33,196 bases of DNA from Verrucomicrobiota bacterium (GTDB lineage: Bacteria > Verrucomicrobiota > Verrucomicrobiia > Limisphaerales > UBA1100): NCBI GenBank assembly GCA_030747505.1, contig JASLKQ010000033.1:1-33196 (forward strand), written 5' to 3'. The translations under genes were made by a program, and so were the position numbers. The notes under the pieces are model-generated. The model made no database searches. It saw only the letters and a program-made list of their open reading frames with translations, and was not told where the DNA came from. Positions 24,599 to 32,620 of the stretch are shown here, piece after piece; the stretch's first letter is position 1; every line of letters begins with the position of its first letter.

Positions 24599-26428
24599 TT
24601 ACCCGACCGGACTCATCGGGAAAAACCTCAAGATTAAGGGAATAGAAACTCCCACAATCATTATTTCAAGGGGCAAGCCCATGCGCCAGTAATCTCCAAA
24701 CCGATAACCGCCGGGCCCCAGAATCAAGGCATTACACTGATGGCCAATCGGCGTTAAAAAGGCACAGGAAGCCCCCACGGCCACTGCCATGAGAAATGGG
24801 TCTGCACTCACTCCCATTTGGGCTGCAATACCCATCCCTATGGGAGCCATAATGAGTGCCGTTGCTGCATTATTAATGACATCGGATAAACACATGGTCA
24901 CAACCATCAGGATCGCCAAAATGCCCCAACTCGGAAGGCTATCGGTTATATGGTTGGCGTATAGAGCGATTTTATCTGTTAGTCCGGTATCCTGCAAAGC
25001 CTGACTTACGGGAATCATCGCTCCCAAAAGCACGATGACCGGCCAGTCAATTTCCCGGTACAAATCCCGTAAGGGAAGAATGCCTAAAAAGATGTAGGCC
25101 AAAATTGCTCCGACAAAAGAGAGGGTTGTCGGCATGATTTTAAACATACTTAAAGCAATGGCTGCTCCGAATATAATCACGGCTAAACTCACTTTCGAGA
25201 AAACCCCAACCCTTACCTCACGTTCAGCCAAAGGTAACAAATGCAAGTTTGAGGCATGCTCCTCAATGTCTGATTGAATCCCTTGCAACAAAAGCACATC
25301 GCCTACCCGAAACACCACATCACCCAAACGCTTACGAATGGGCTGTCCCTGACGCGCCACCGCCATTAGTACCACTGAATTGGAAGTCCGCGCCCGCAAA
25401 AAAGACCGCGAGCGGCCAAGCAGTTGTGAATTGGGGGTCACCACGACCTCGGTAAAATTTACATCATCTCCGTCAATATTATCGATTCGGGTACGCAACT
25501 CCTTTTCCAGTCGCAACCCCGATTGGTTCATTATCGCCTTTAAATCCACAGGATCCACTTTCACCAGATATCTTCCCCCTTCGCGAACCAGATTGTTCCT
25601 ATTGGGAGTCATCACTTTTCCATCCTTGCGAATGAATCCAAAGATCATCATTTTTTCCCCGGTATCCTTCTCCACCTCCCCAAGTGTTTTCCCAATAAAC
25701 TCACAGTCCTCTGGGACACGTACTTCGGTAATATATTCCTTGAGCTCAAACATCTCATCCTTGCCGGATTCCTTGAGAGATTTTTTTGGTATAAGTCGCC
25801 ACCCAACCACTGCCACAAACAAAACCCCAAGCAGCGCTACCAATCCACCAACCGGCGCGAAAGTAAACATACCGAAAGGCTCCCCCATTTCCTGTGCCCT
25901 GAAAGTGGAAATAATAATGTTGGGAGGAGTCCCAATCATCGTGATCATTCCTCCTAGGATACTCGCAAAAGCCAGCGGCATCAAAATAAGGCCCGGTGAA
26001 CGACCCTGTTCATTGGCAGTCTTCAATGCCACGGGCAATAACAGTGCCAAAGCACCGACGTTATTCATGAATGCAGACAATACCGCCGCCACCACACAAA
26101 GACTGGCAATATGCAGCATTTGATTCTTGGCAAAAGGAGCAAGTCGGCGGGTAATCAAATCAACCACTCCTGAGTTGCGCAGGGCCCTGCTAATTACCAA
26201 AACAGCAGCGACAGTAATTACTGCTGCATGCCCAAATCCATCCAGAGCATGTTCCGGATCAATAAGATTGGACTGATCATATTCTAGTATCTTTTCCAGA
26301 AGGACATCCGCAACGACCAGCGAGAACAACCCAATTAACGCCACCACATCATAGCGCCATTTACCCCAGGCAAAGAGCCCGAAGATCACCACTATCACAC
26401 CCAAAACGATGCCCTGCTCCAATGTCAC
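24599..26428 (-). CDS. SLC13-family permease with two RCK_C (TrkA_C) domains
   Basis: A membrane permease of about 609 residues in the SLC13/CitMHS-type ion transporter group, expected to move an anion such as sulfate, a dicarboxylate or similar across the inner membrane. N-terminal membrane segments include a conserved NNVGALALLLPVA and GTPPNIIIS. The centre holds two RCK_C-like cytoplasmic domains (about residues 205-285 and 300-390 from the GTG). The second half has more helices with INNAATALIMAPI. The GTG at 26428 is preferred, giving MTLEQGIVLG, the usual family opening; a TTG at 26470 would add 14 residues. Sulfate would fit the nearby sulfatases, but substrate is not shown. Confidence 0.85.
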   Translation of the reverse strand: MTLEQGIVLGVIVVIFGLFAWGKWRYDVVALIGLFSLVVADVLLEKILEYDQSNLIDPEHALDGFGHAAVITVAAVLVISRALRNSGVVDLITRRLAPFAKNQMLHIASLCVVAAVLSAFMNNVGALALLLPVALKTANEQGRSPGLILMPLAFASILGGMITMIGTPPNIIISTFRAQEMGEPFGMFTFAPVGGLVALLGVLFVAVVGWRLIPKKSLKESGKDEMFELKEYITEVRVPEDCEFIGKTLGEVEKDTGEKMMIFGFIRKDGKVMTPNRNNLVREGGRYLVKVDPVDLKAIMNQSGLRLEKELRTRIDNIDGDDVNFTEVVVTPNSQLLGRSRSFLRARTSNSVVLMAVARQGQPIRKRLGDVVFRVGDVLLLQGIQSDIEEHASNLHLLPLAEREVRVGVFSKVSLAVIIFGAAIALSMFKIMPTTLSFVGAILAYIFLGILPLRDLYREIDWPVIVLLGAMIPVSQALQDTGLTDKIALYANHITDSLPSWGILAILMVVTMCLSDVINNAATALIMAPIGMGIAAQMGVSADPFLMAVAVGASCAFLTPIGHQCNALILGPGGYRFGDYWRMGLPLEIMIVGVSIPLILRFFPMSPVG

Positions 26429-26864
26429 GCACTTCTTTCTCGCCCAAAGCAGCCACCCTGTGAAGATCAATCAAATGGACTTATTCGCCGTGAAAACAGA
26501 AGTAAAAAAATGGTACCCCGGGCAGGACTCGAACCTACAACCAATTGATTAAGAGTCTGTAAATTTCTTTGCTCACACAGTCACTCACCCTCATTCACAG
26601 GCATAAACTGTAAATCACTCATCCTCCCAAACGGCTCATATAGCTCATATTAGACACACTGACTTGTACGTTTTGAGGAAGGCTATTTGGTAAAAATTCC
26701 TTTGCCCATCACAGGATTTTCTCAAGCACACATGTCACCCGTTCATTCTCCGCATCAATCGCACCCTCATCGACAAACCGCTTGCTGCCTAGCTCGGTCA
26801 GGCGGGTGAGCAGAAGATGAATGCCCCCTTGCCCTGACATGGGCCAATCATTAGTCTCAGTGGC
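26429..26864. other. 436-nt stretch without a supported gene
   Basis: It holds the upstream region of the permease gene, the tRNA-Lys 3' fragment (26511-26557), then AT-rich sequence with GCTCATAT twice (26634-26641 and 26643-26650), and the leader hairpin of the first LRR gene (26829-26847). A short open frame on the minus strand (26709-26906) has no recognisable homology. Confidence 0.6.
26511..26557 (-). repeat. Truncated tRNA-Lys 3' copy (att-like site)
   Basis: These 47 nt match 28058-28104, the 3' part of the tRNA-Lys gene from the anticodon stem to CCA, in the same orientation with one difference (C at 26523 against T at 28070). A further 13 nt beyond the CCA (26495-26507, AACAGAAGTAAAA) also match the other flank (28044-28056). 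Homology ends abruptly inside the anticodon stem, so it cannot fold as a tRNA. This is the pattern of an attachment site made by an element that integrated at a tRNA 3' end. Confidence 0.85.
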
Positions 26865-26900
26865 ATGAAGCAGCTCCTCTTGATATGTGCAGTGGTGGCG
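26829..26900 (+). repeat. LRR leader repeat, copy A (hairpin plus signal-peptide start)
   Basis: A 72-nt segment matching 27285-27356 in 64 of 72 positions. It covers 36 nt before the LRR start codon and the first 12 codons. The first 19 nt (26829-26847) form a hairpin, TTGCCC/GGGCCAA with one bulged base, ending 17 nt before the ATG. Confidence 0.85.
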
Positions 26901-27269
26901 GGGCAATCCGGCTTGGCAGCGGACAAGAAGCCTTTAACCAAGGAAGAATCGGCGAAGGTCATTGAGGCTGCGATTCGCGAAGCTGCCAAGAAACCAAAAG
27001 GCGAACTCACCAAGGCGGATTATAAGAAGGTGACGAGGCTGTCTCTCCTCGACAATCAACTGACCTCCGTGAAGGGTCTAGAAAAGCTCACACAGTTAAA
27101 GCAGCTGAATCTCAGAGCTAATCAGCTGACCGATGTGAAGGGTCTGGAGAAGCTCACACAGTTAGAGGATTTGTGGCTCGATAACAACCCCGACCTCACA
27201 AAGGCACAGATTGATGAACTGAAGAAGGCTTTGCCGAATTGCTTTATCCTCAGCAACCCTCCGAAGTAA
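26865..27269 (+). CDS. Exported leucine-rich-repeat protein, short
   Basis: A 134-residue exported protein with a cleavable signal peptide (about 1-19, GLA-AD; no lipobox cysteine). A charged helical cap follows (LTKEESAKVIEAAIREAAKK), then about three 22-residue leucine-rich repeats of the internalin type (LTDVKGLEKLTQLEDLWLDNN) and a C-terminal cap LTKAQIDELKKALPNC. Such repeats usually bind proteins or glycans. It lies inside the tRNA-Lys-bracketed islet and is followed after 51 nt by a longer relative with a nearly identical signal peptide. Expression may depend on the leader hairpin before its start. Confidence 0.82.
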   Translation: MKQLLLICAVVAGQSGLAADKKPLTKEESAKVIEAAIREAAKKPKGELTKADYKKVTRLSLLDNQLTSVKGLEKLTQLKQLNLRANQLTDVKGLEKLTQLEDLWLDNNPDLTKAQIDELKKALPNCFILSNPPK

Positions 27270-27271
27270 TC

Positions 27272-27303
27272 CTCCCTTCGGGAGTTGCCCTGACACGGGG
27301 CAA
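27272..27303 (+). promoter_or_regulatory. Two adjacent hairpins before the second LRR gene
   Basis: CTCCC-TTC-GGGAG (27272-27284) is followed at once by TTGCCC-TGACACG-GGGCAA (27285-27303). The second stem is the same element as at 26829-26847. No U-run follows, so these are not classic intrinsic terminators. A role in mRNA stability, translation or as a regulator site is possible. Confidence 0.4.
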
Positions 27304-27356
27304 TCGATAGCCTCAATGGCATGAAGCAACTCCTCTTGATATGTGCGGTGGTGGCG
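27285..27356 (+). repeat. LRR leader repeat, copy B
   Basis: Second copy of the 72-nt leader found at 26829-26900 (8 differences). It covers the hairpin, the spacer and the first 12 codons of the second LRR gene. Similarity stops soon after the signal peptide core and returns only in the leucine-rich repeats. Confidence 0.85.
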
Positions 27357-27917
27357 TTGGTAGGGTGCTGGAAGAAGGAAGCACCGAAGGGGGGAATCAG
27401 GGTGAAGGTGCAGCGGTCCACGCCGTATCAAGAACTACCCAAAGCCGCTGTCGGGAAACTCATTACCAACCCCATTGTTGAGGAGGCGATACGCAAGCAA
27501 CTGAAGAAACCTCTGAGCAAACTCACCGAGGCAGATTTGGAGAAGTTGGAGTATCTGAAGCTCTTGGACAATAAACTGACCGATGTAAAAGGTCTGGAGA
27601 ACCTCACTCAGTTAACGTATCTGGATATTCGAAGCAATCAATTGACCTCCGTGAAGGGTCTGGAGAAGCTCACGAAGTTAACGTATCTGAATCTCCGCCA
27701 CAATAAACTGACCGATGTAAAGGGTCTGAAGGATCTTACGCAGTTAGAGAAACTGTATCTCGAATTCAATCAACTGACCGATGTAAAGGGTCTGGAGAAG
27801 CTCACGAAGTTAACGACTCTGAATCTCTACAGCAACCCCGTCCTAACCAAGGCTCAGATTGCTGAACTGCAAAAGGCGTTGCCGAAGTGCAAAATCGTCA
27901 GCAATCCCACGAAGTAA
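27321..27917 (+). CDS. Leucine-rich-repeat lipoprotein
   Basis: A 198-residue predicted lipoprotein. The signal peptide MKQLLLICAVVALVGC ends in a lipobox (LVGC, Cys16), unlike the type I site of its neighbour. A 50-residue linker and a helical cap (IVEEAIRKQLKKPLSKLTEADLEKL) lead into about five 22-residue repeats with consensus L-T-D-V-K-G-L-E-(K/N)-L-T-(Q/K)-L-T-x-L-x-L. The C-terminal cap (LTKAQIAELQKALPKCKIVSNP) is shared with the first protein. The two genes clearly share a common ancestor and differ in repeat number. The protein should sit on the outer surface or periplasmic face, where it would bind a ligand that is not known. Confidence 0.85.
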   Translation: MKQLLLICAVVALVGCWKKEAPKGGIRVKVQRSTPYQELPKAAVGKLITNPIVEEAIRKQLKKPLSKLTEADLEKLEYLKLLDNKLTDVKGLENLTQLTYLDIRSNQLTSVKGLEKLTKLTYLNLRHNKLTDVKGLKDLTQLEKLYLEFNQLTDVKGLEKLTKLTTLNLYSNPVLTKAQIAELQKALPKCKIVSNPTK

Positions 27918-27968
27918 CCGCCCTCATTCCTCCCCGTGAAAGTCCTTGAGGGCCACCTGCCAAGCATT

Positions 27969-27990
27969 AATTTGTCCAAAATTTGTCCAA
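27969..27990 (+). repeat. Tandem 11-bp repeat AATTTGTCCAA
   Basis: Two perfect, directly adjacent copies (27969-27979 and 27980-27990) about 67 bp inside the tRNA 3' end. Short direct repeats close to an att core can be arm-type sites for a tyrosine recombinase; that role is an inference. Confidence 0.5.
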
Positions 27991-28057
27991 GGGGTATTTC
28001 CGAGGGGCAGCGTTCAACCGCAAATCTCAGAATAGCACGGTATAACAGAAGTAAAAG

Positions 28058-28133
<76 letters not shown>

Positions 28134-28186
28134 GACCGCGGCAAGTAATCCAGAACCACTGCATTCGGGTCAATCCTTTTTCTCCC

Positions 28187-31100
28187 TCACTCAAACCCCA
28201 GCACACTCCGTTTTTGAACTCGATATCGCTCATGTTGAAAGACTGCCTCCAGCCATTCTCTCTGCTTGTTTCCCGCCCGGGAACGTGCGTCCCGCAATCT
28301 GTTACTGGCATCGGCCAAGGCTTTGATGGCCCCCGATTGAAGGGACTGCTTTGCCTTGTCGGTGACTCCTGCATCCTTGAGCGCCTGCGTGAGTGTTTTC
28401 TTCTCATTTTCGTTTTTGGTGAGTGCCTCCGCCGCACTCTTTTCCTCGGTTTCTACCCGTTTTAGTTCGATCTCGCGGGCGGTAATAGATGGGCCCCAGC
28501 GTAAATATTCCACAGACAACTCGCCCTTCAACTTGTCCAACTCAATAGCTGTTTCCTGTTTATAGTGCGCAACCAGTTGTTGTGCCTGCAACCAGCCTTC
28601 CAGAAAACCCAGCAGCTTCCCCTGATCCTCATCAAGTGGCTTCTTTAAAGCTGCCTTGGCAGCTTCCGATTGCACGGAAGCCCGGCCTGCGGTTACAAAT
28701 GCTGCCTCGGTCTGCTTGAATATCTGTTCACGACGCTTCCACTCATTTTCCCTATGCTTTACCAGCGCTTCCTCTTGCAAGAGACTGTGTTGCTCACGCT
28801 TCATCGTATTCTCGCTATCCTCAAGATTGCGCGCCGCCTCATATTTCTTGCCGATTCCCACACCATACTCACCAATGCGTCGGTTGTGCTCCCCCAAGGC
28901 CTGATTCAAAGCGTTCAATGCCCGGCCCATTTCGCCCTTCGCCTGACGAGCTTTATTGGATCTACCCGTTCGTTGACGAGTTAGATCCCCGGTAATATTT
29001 TTCAATTCGGTCTGTCTTGACTTTTTAACCGAAAGAAATTTTTCCAGTAACTTGATGTCTCCCTGAGTCTGTTTCCATTCTTCCTCCATCCGACTTGAGG
29101 CAGTCTGGTGGTTCGCGAAGTCATGTAACTTGGACTGGTATTGCCCAATCAAACCATTCAGTTTCTTTCTTAACGTCGTAACAGCAGATAAATCGTGGGC
29201 CATTTGTTCCTGCTCCTCTTTCAAGCGCCCCGCCAAACCCTTGTCTTCAGGTGCTTTTTTGGCCTGAGCAGCCCATTGCTCAAGCCGGGCTTTGGTAGCG
29301 TTTAGCTTCCGAAGAGCCGGCAATTCTTGTTTGTCCACAAATTCATAAAGAGTTCTACGTGCAGCCTCCAGCAAGTCACGCCGCCTGGTATGGTCGCGCA
29401 ATGCATTGGTCTTCTTTTGTTCAGACTGCCGTAATTTACCCTGATAAGAACGCAACTGCCCTTCCCAGTCACGGAGATGGCGGTCAACTGATTGCAAATT
29501 AATAACAGAATCCAATCGATATTGATCGATAGCCGCTTCCTTCCCGACTAACTCATGGTAGAGAGCTGCTTTAACCGAATGTTCAGCACGTAAATTCAGT
29601 ACTTTTTTTTCGGCCGGCTTCAATCGGGTGCGCAGGATACTCGCCTCTTGCGCAACAGCCTGCTCGAATTGCTTTTTCCGGGCATTATACCGAACCAAGG
29701 CAGTGTCTAATCGACGCTTGGCTTCATCACGGCGGCGACGGGCTTCGTCGCGAGCGGGGGTATACTGATTAAATAAATCCCGCGCTCGATTCCTCCTGGT
29801 TTCTGAATACTCAAGCGCCTTACGGTCACGGGAAGCTGTCGCATAAATTTCAACCGGCCTAAAGTCGCCTTTATACAAGGCCCGCACCTTTGTGTAATTC
29901 GAATTACGATCCTTGGCATTTTTATCATACTGTTCCAGCTGTCTTGCGCGATCAGCCTGAAATTTGGAGAAACTTTCGGTGTTCTTTTTTTTCGTTGCCA
30001 GAGAAATTTTATTTTCTGACTCCACCGCCGCTTTGGCCTCAGTTAGTCGGCGCACCTTTGCCTCATGAGCCTCTCTCAACTTAGGGTTAAAATAATGTGT
30101 ATTCACTTTCAGCCAGTTATCAGCCACAGCATAGTTGCTCTGGCTTTTTGCCAAATCAGCCCTCGCTTTCCGCACCGAAACCTCCTGTTGACTCAAACCA
30201 ACCAGAATTGTTTTCACCTCCTTCTGGATGGCAACATGTTCCTTCTCTAGCCGGCGCCATTTTTCGTCCAGCTGAGCAAGATATACTTTCGCCTCAGAGC
30301 GGGCCTTAAAAACACTGTCAAAACCACCCTGTCCGGCAACGATTTGCCGCTTATGTTCTTCGTCCATCGAGGCCCAGGTTGACCACGCCCTCTCGAGAAC
30401 GTTGGGTTCAGTCACATATGATATTTCATGAATCTCCCCAGACTTGAGTCTCAAATCACGAAATGGCGTCTGGTTAGCCACCAGGATTGATCCATCCCAC
30501 TCGAGCTTACGTAGACGAATCTCCGTGCCCAGTTGCGTGCGGACAATCCACCTCTCCCTGGCTCTGGTTGGTTTCTGGAGAAACACTGCGGCAGCTTGGG
30601 AACCTCCCTGATATTTACGTGAGCCAAACAGAAGAGTTTGAAGAGTAATGACATTGTCCCTAATTGAACTAATCTCCCCTTCCTGGAAATCACCTCCAAC
30701 CAGCAACACTCCCTCTCTCCCCACCTTGCCAGAACGAATTCGATCAGCCATCGGCAAGGAAAGTGGATGAAAGAAAATAGCCGAAGCATTGACCGTCGAA
30801 AGGCGAATTCCGGCAGGTTCCCCAACGAAATGCACTCTGCTTCCAGTCAATGATTCGAGCGGGTGCGCTATGTAGCTTCCATTCCATGCCAAGGCTCCAG
30901 CAGCAGGAATGGCCGGGGGTGCCTGGGGAAGCGGCAAGTCTGTCACTGCGCTAAGGGATGTCCATGACAAACCCGGGCCACTCCATTCAAGTTCAAGAAT
31001 CGCATAACTGGCAAGGTTCAGGTATTCCAGCCGGAAAGCGTGTACCCCTTGATCAAGTCGAATGGATTTAGTAGCCCGCCTATAAGAGTGCTCAGCAGGA

Positions 31101-31555
31101 GTTGAAATAATTTCCTTACCCCCTATAAATGCACGCACTCCATCATCCGAGCCCAACCTGAAATGGTAGTTACCAGAACGAGGTATATTGAGTTTGCCTT
31201 CAAAAAGAATTGCTCCGGGAGTATTGCCCAATCTACGAACTGTAAGGTAGTGCCGACGAATATTGTCGATGGAACTGGGATCGAGTGCAGTTTCATCGGG
31301 AAAATCACTATGATTGCCCCGCCAGATTCGTGTCCTGACTTCACTCAAACCCGGGCGAATTGAAGGCCCAGGATTAAGGCGTACACGGATCAAATCCTTC
31401 CATTTAAACGCCTTCCCGGCGACCTGAACCCCTTTTGAATCAATCCTATCAAGATTACCCGATTGCAACCGACCATCTCTGGTCCGAACCGTTGCTGAAT
31501 ATGAAAGAAAAAGATTTGCCGTAACCCAACAAGCAATAACGGCAATCCTGAACAT
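28187..31555 (-). CDS. Giant exported PA14/coiled-coil protein
   Basis: A 1122-residue exported protein. After a signal peptide (about 1-20) there is a small beta module (22-60, VRTRDGRLQSGNLDRIDSKG) and a PA14-like domain at about 75-205 (GAILFEGKLNIPRSGNYHFR, GSDDGVRAFIGGKEI), a carbohydrate-binding fold. Two more beta modules with an LSm-like feel follow at about 282-325 and 335-380. From about 410 to 1110 the sequence is almost continuously charged and helical, with heptad-like Leu/Ala spacing, so a very long coiled coil is predicted. No catalytic motif is seen. It starts 6 nt after the toroid gene and is probably co-transcribed with it. A structural or surface-spanning role is likely. 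Confidence 0.8.
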   Translation of the reverse strand: MFRIAVIACWVTANLFLSYSATVRTRDGRLQSGNLDRIDSKGVQVAGKAFKWKDLIRVRLNPGPSIRPGLSEVRTRIWRGNHSDFPDETALDPSSIDNIRRHYLTVRRLGNTPGAILFEGKLNIPRSGNYHFRLGSDDGVRAFIGGKEIISTPAEHSYRRATKSIRLDQGVHAFRLEYLNLASYAILELEWSGPGLSWTSLSAVTDLPLPQAPPAIPAAGALAWNGSYIAHPLESLTGSRVHFVGEPAGIRLSTVNASAIFFHPLSLPMADRIRSGKVGREGVLLVGGDFQEGEISSIRDNVITLQTLLFGSRKYQGGSQAAAVFLQKPTRARERWIVRTQLGTEIRLRKLEWDGSILVANQTPFRDLRLKSGEIHEISYVTEPNVLERAWSTWASMDEEHKRQIVAGQGGFDSVFKARSEAKVYLAQLDEKWRRLEKEHVAIQKEVKTILVGLSQQEVSVRKARADLAKSQSNYAVADNWLKVNTHYFNPKLREAHEAKVRRLTEAKAAVESENKISLATKKKNTESFSKFQADRARQLEQYDKNAKDRNSNYTKVRALYKGDFRPVEIYATASRDRKALEYSETRRNRARDLFNQYTPARDEARRRRDEAKRRLDTALVRYNARKKQFEQAVAQEASILRTRLKPAEKKVLNLRAEHSVKAALYHELVGKEAAIDQYRLDSVINLQSVDRHLRDWEGQLRSYQGKLRQSEQKKTNALRDHTRRRDLLEAARRTLYEFVDKQELPALRKLNATKARLEQWAAQAKKAPEDKGLAGRLKEEQEQMAHDLSAVTTLRKKLNGLIGQYQSKLHDFANHQTASSRMEEEWKQTQGDIKLLEKFLSVKKSRQTELKNITGDLTRQRTGRSNKARQAKGEMGRALNALNQALGEHNRRIGEYGVGIGKKYEAARNLEDSENTMKREQHSLLQEEALVKHRENEWKRREQIFKQTEAAFVTAGRASVQSEAAKAALKKPLDEDQGKLLGFLEGWLQAQQLVAHYKQETAIELDKLKGELSVEYLRWGPSITAREIELKRVETEEKSAAEALTKNENEKKTLTQALKDAGVTDKAKQSLQSGAIKALADASNRLRDARSRAGNKQREWLEAVFQHERYRVQKRSVLGFE

Positions 31556-31561
31556 GGTAAC

Positions 31562-32602
31562 TCAACGCTGATAGAGAGGCAGGTAATGATAAGGCATTGC
31601 CAGCATGGTGGTGAAAACCGCCGTGGTAAAAATCGGCCCCACTCCACCTCGCCCGGTGGCGTCCCACCGGTAATGCGCCCCTTCCTTTCGGACACTTTTG
31701 GCCACTGTTGAAGAGACGACTTTATACCACTTTTCCCATGTATCTCCCCCAATCATGTATTGGGCCGGAGCCGCATAAAAACTACCGTATACATACCATT
31801 CCTGACCCAGTCGATGATTGGCTACTAGGTACTTTGAGCCTTTAATCACCATGGGATCATCATACAAACCACACACTTGAAGGGAATAAATGGCGGCGGC
31901 TGTACGGGCAAAGCCCGGGGATGAACCGGGTTGATAACTAAAACCCCCACTACTGGAATGATTGCAGGCTTTCACATATTTAACAGCGTTATCAATTGTC
32001 CTTTTAGGTACATCAATACCAGAATTTTTTGCGGCTCTCAAAGCTACTACCTGTAACACGGTTACCGAAATATCCGCGTCCCGCACCACCGGACGGTAGC
32101 GCCATCCTCCCTGGCTATTTTGACTGGCGATAATCAGTTTAATCGCCCGATCCAGCTTGGTGCGAATGACCGGAGATTGCGTCTGCCCATAGAGTTCAGC
32201 CAAGGCAATTGTGGCAATCCCGTGTGCATACATGTACTGACCACTGGCCCGATTACCATAGATACCATCAGGCCCAATTCGGTTCAGAAGATAATCCATC
32301 CCCTTCTTCACCACTTTACCATAGGGCCCTTCCCCTGGAAGGTTGCCTGCCGCCTGAAAGGCAATGAGCGTATAGCCGGTAATTGCATCGGGATGACGTC
32401 GTTCTTCAGAGCTTTCCCCCCACGACCCGTCTGGCTTCTGCTTGGAAGCCAAATATTTCAAAGCTCCCTCAATGTACTTTTCATGGATTTTGGAAACCTT
32501 AACATTATCCCGGGGACGCGGCTTAGCCTTCACCCCAGGGGTCGCTGCAGGCAGCCAAATAATTGAAGCAATAAAAAGACTGAAACAAATAAAACGAATC
32601 AC
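31562..32602 (-). CDS. Exported squalene-cyclase-like alpha/alpha-toroid protein
   Basis: A 346-residue exported protein of the prenyltransferase/squalene-oxidase repeat family. A GTG start at 32602 with AGGA 9-12 nt upstream begins a signal peptide (about 1-20, PAA-TPG). Repeats with the typical Q-x2-D/N-G-x-W/G-G pattern are visible (SKQKPDGSWGE, ASQNSQGGWRY, NHSSSGGFSYQ). The catalytic DxDD of cyclases is not seen, so it is probably not a terpene cyclase but a binding toroid, as is common in Planctomycetota and Verrucomicrobiota. It lies 18 nt downstream of the partial Gln-rich gene and 6 nt upstream of the coiled-coil gene. Confidence 0.85.
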   Translation of the reverse strand: MIRFICFSLFIASIIWLPAATPGVKAKPRPRDNVKVSKIHEKYIEGALKYLASKQKPDGSWGESSEERRHPDAITGYTLIAFQAAGNLPGEGPYGKVVKKGMDYLLNRIGPDGIYGNRASGQYMYAHGIATIALAELYGQTQSPVIRTKLDRAIKLIIASQNSQGGWRYRPVVRDADISVTVLQVVALRAAKNSGIDVPKRTIDNAVKYVKACNHSSSGGFSYQPGSSPGFARTAAAIYSLQVCGLYDDPMVIKGSKYLVANHRLGQEWYVYGSFYAAPAQYMIGGDTWEKWYKVVSSTVAKSVRKEGAHYRWDATGRGGVGPIFTTAVFTTMLAMPYHYLPLYQR

Positions 32603-32620
32603 AACTTTGTCCTAAAAAAA

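Noticed and set aside
25380-26123. 247-codon open frame on the + strand
   Set aside because: It lies antisense to the SLC13 permease; its Ser/Thr/Pro-rich translation looks like reversed membrane-protein codons.
26511-26557. A second tRNA-Lys gene
   Set aside because: Only the 3' part is present; there is no D-arm or 5' acceptor strand in the following 100 nt, so it cannot be functional.
26709-26906. 65-codon minus-strand frame at the start of the first LRR gene
   Set aside because: It runs antisense into the LRR signal peptide and leader repeat; the rest has no homology I can recognise, although a remnant of a lost gene cannot be excluded.
27272-27284. Intrinsic terminator after the first LRR gene
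   Set aside because: The stem CTCCC/GGGAG is short and lacks a following T-run; it is recorded only as part of a hairpin pair.
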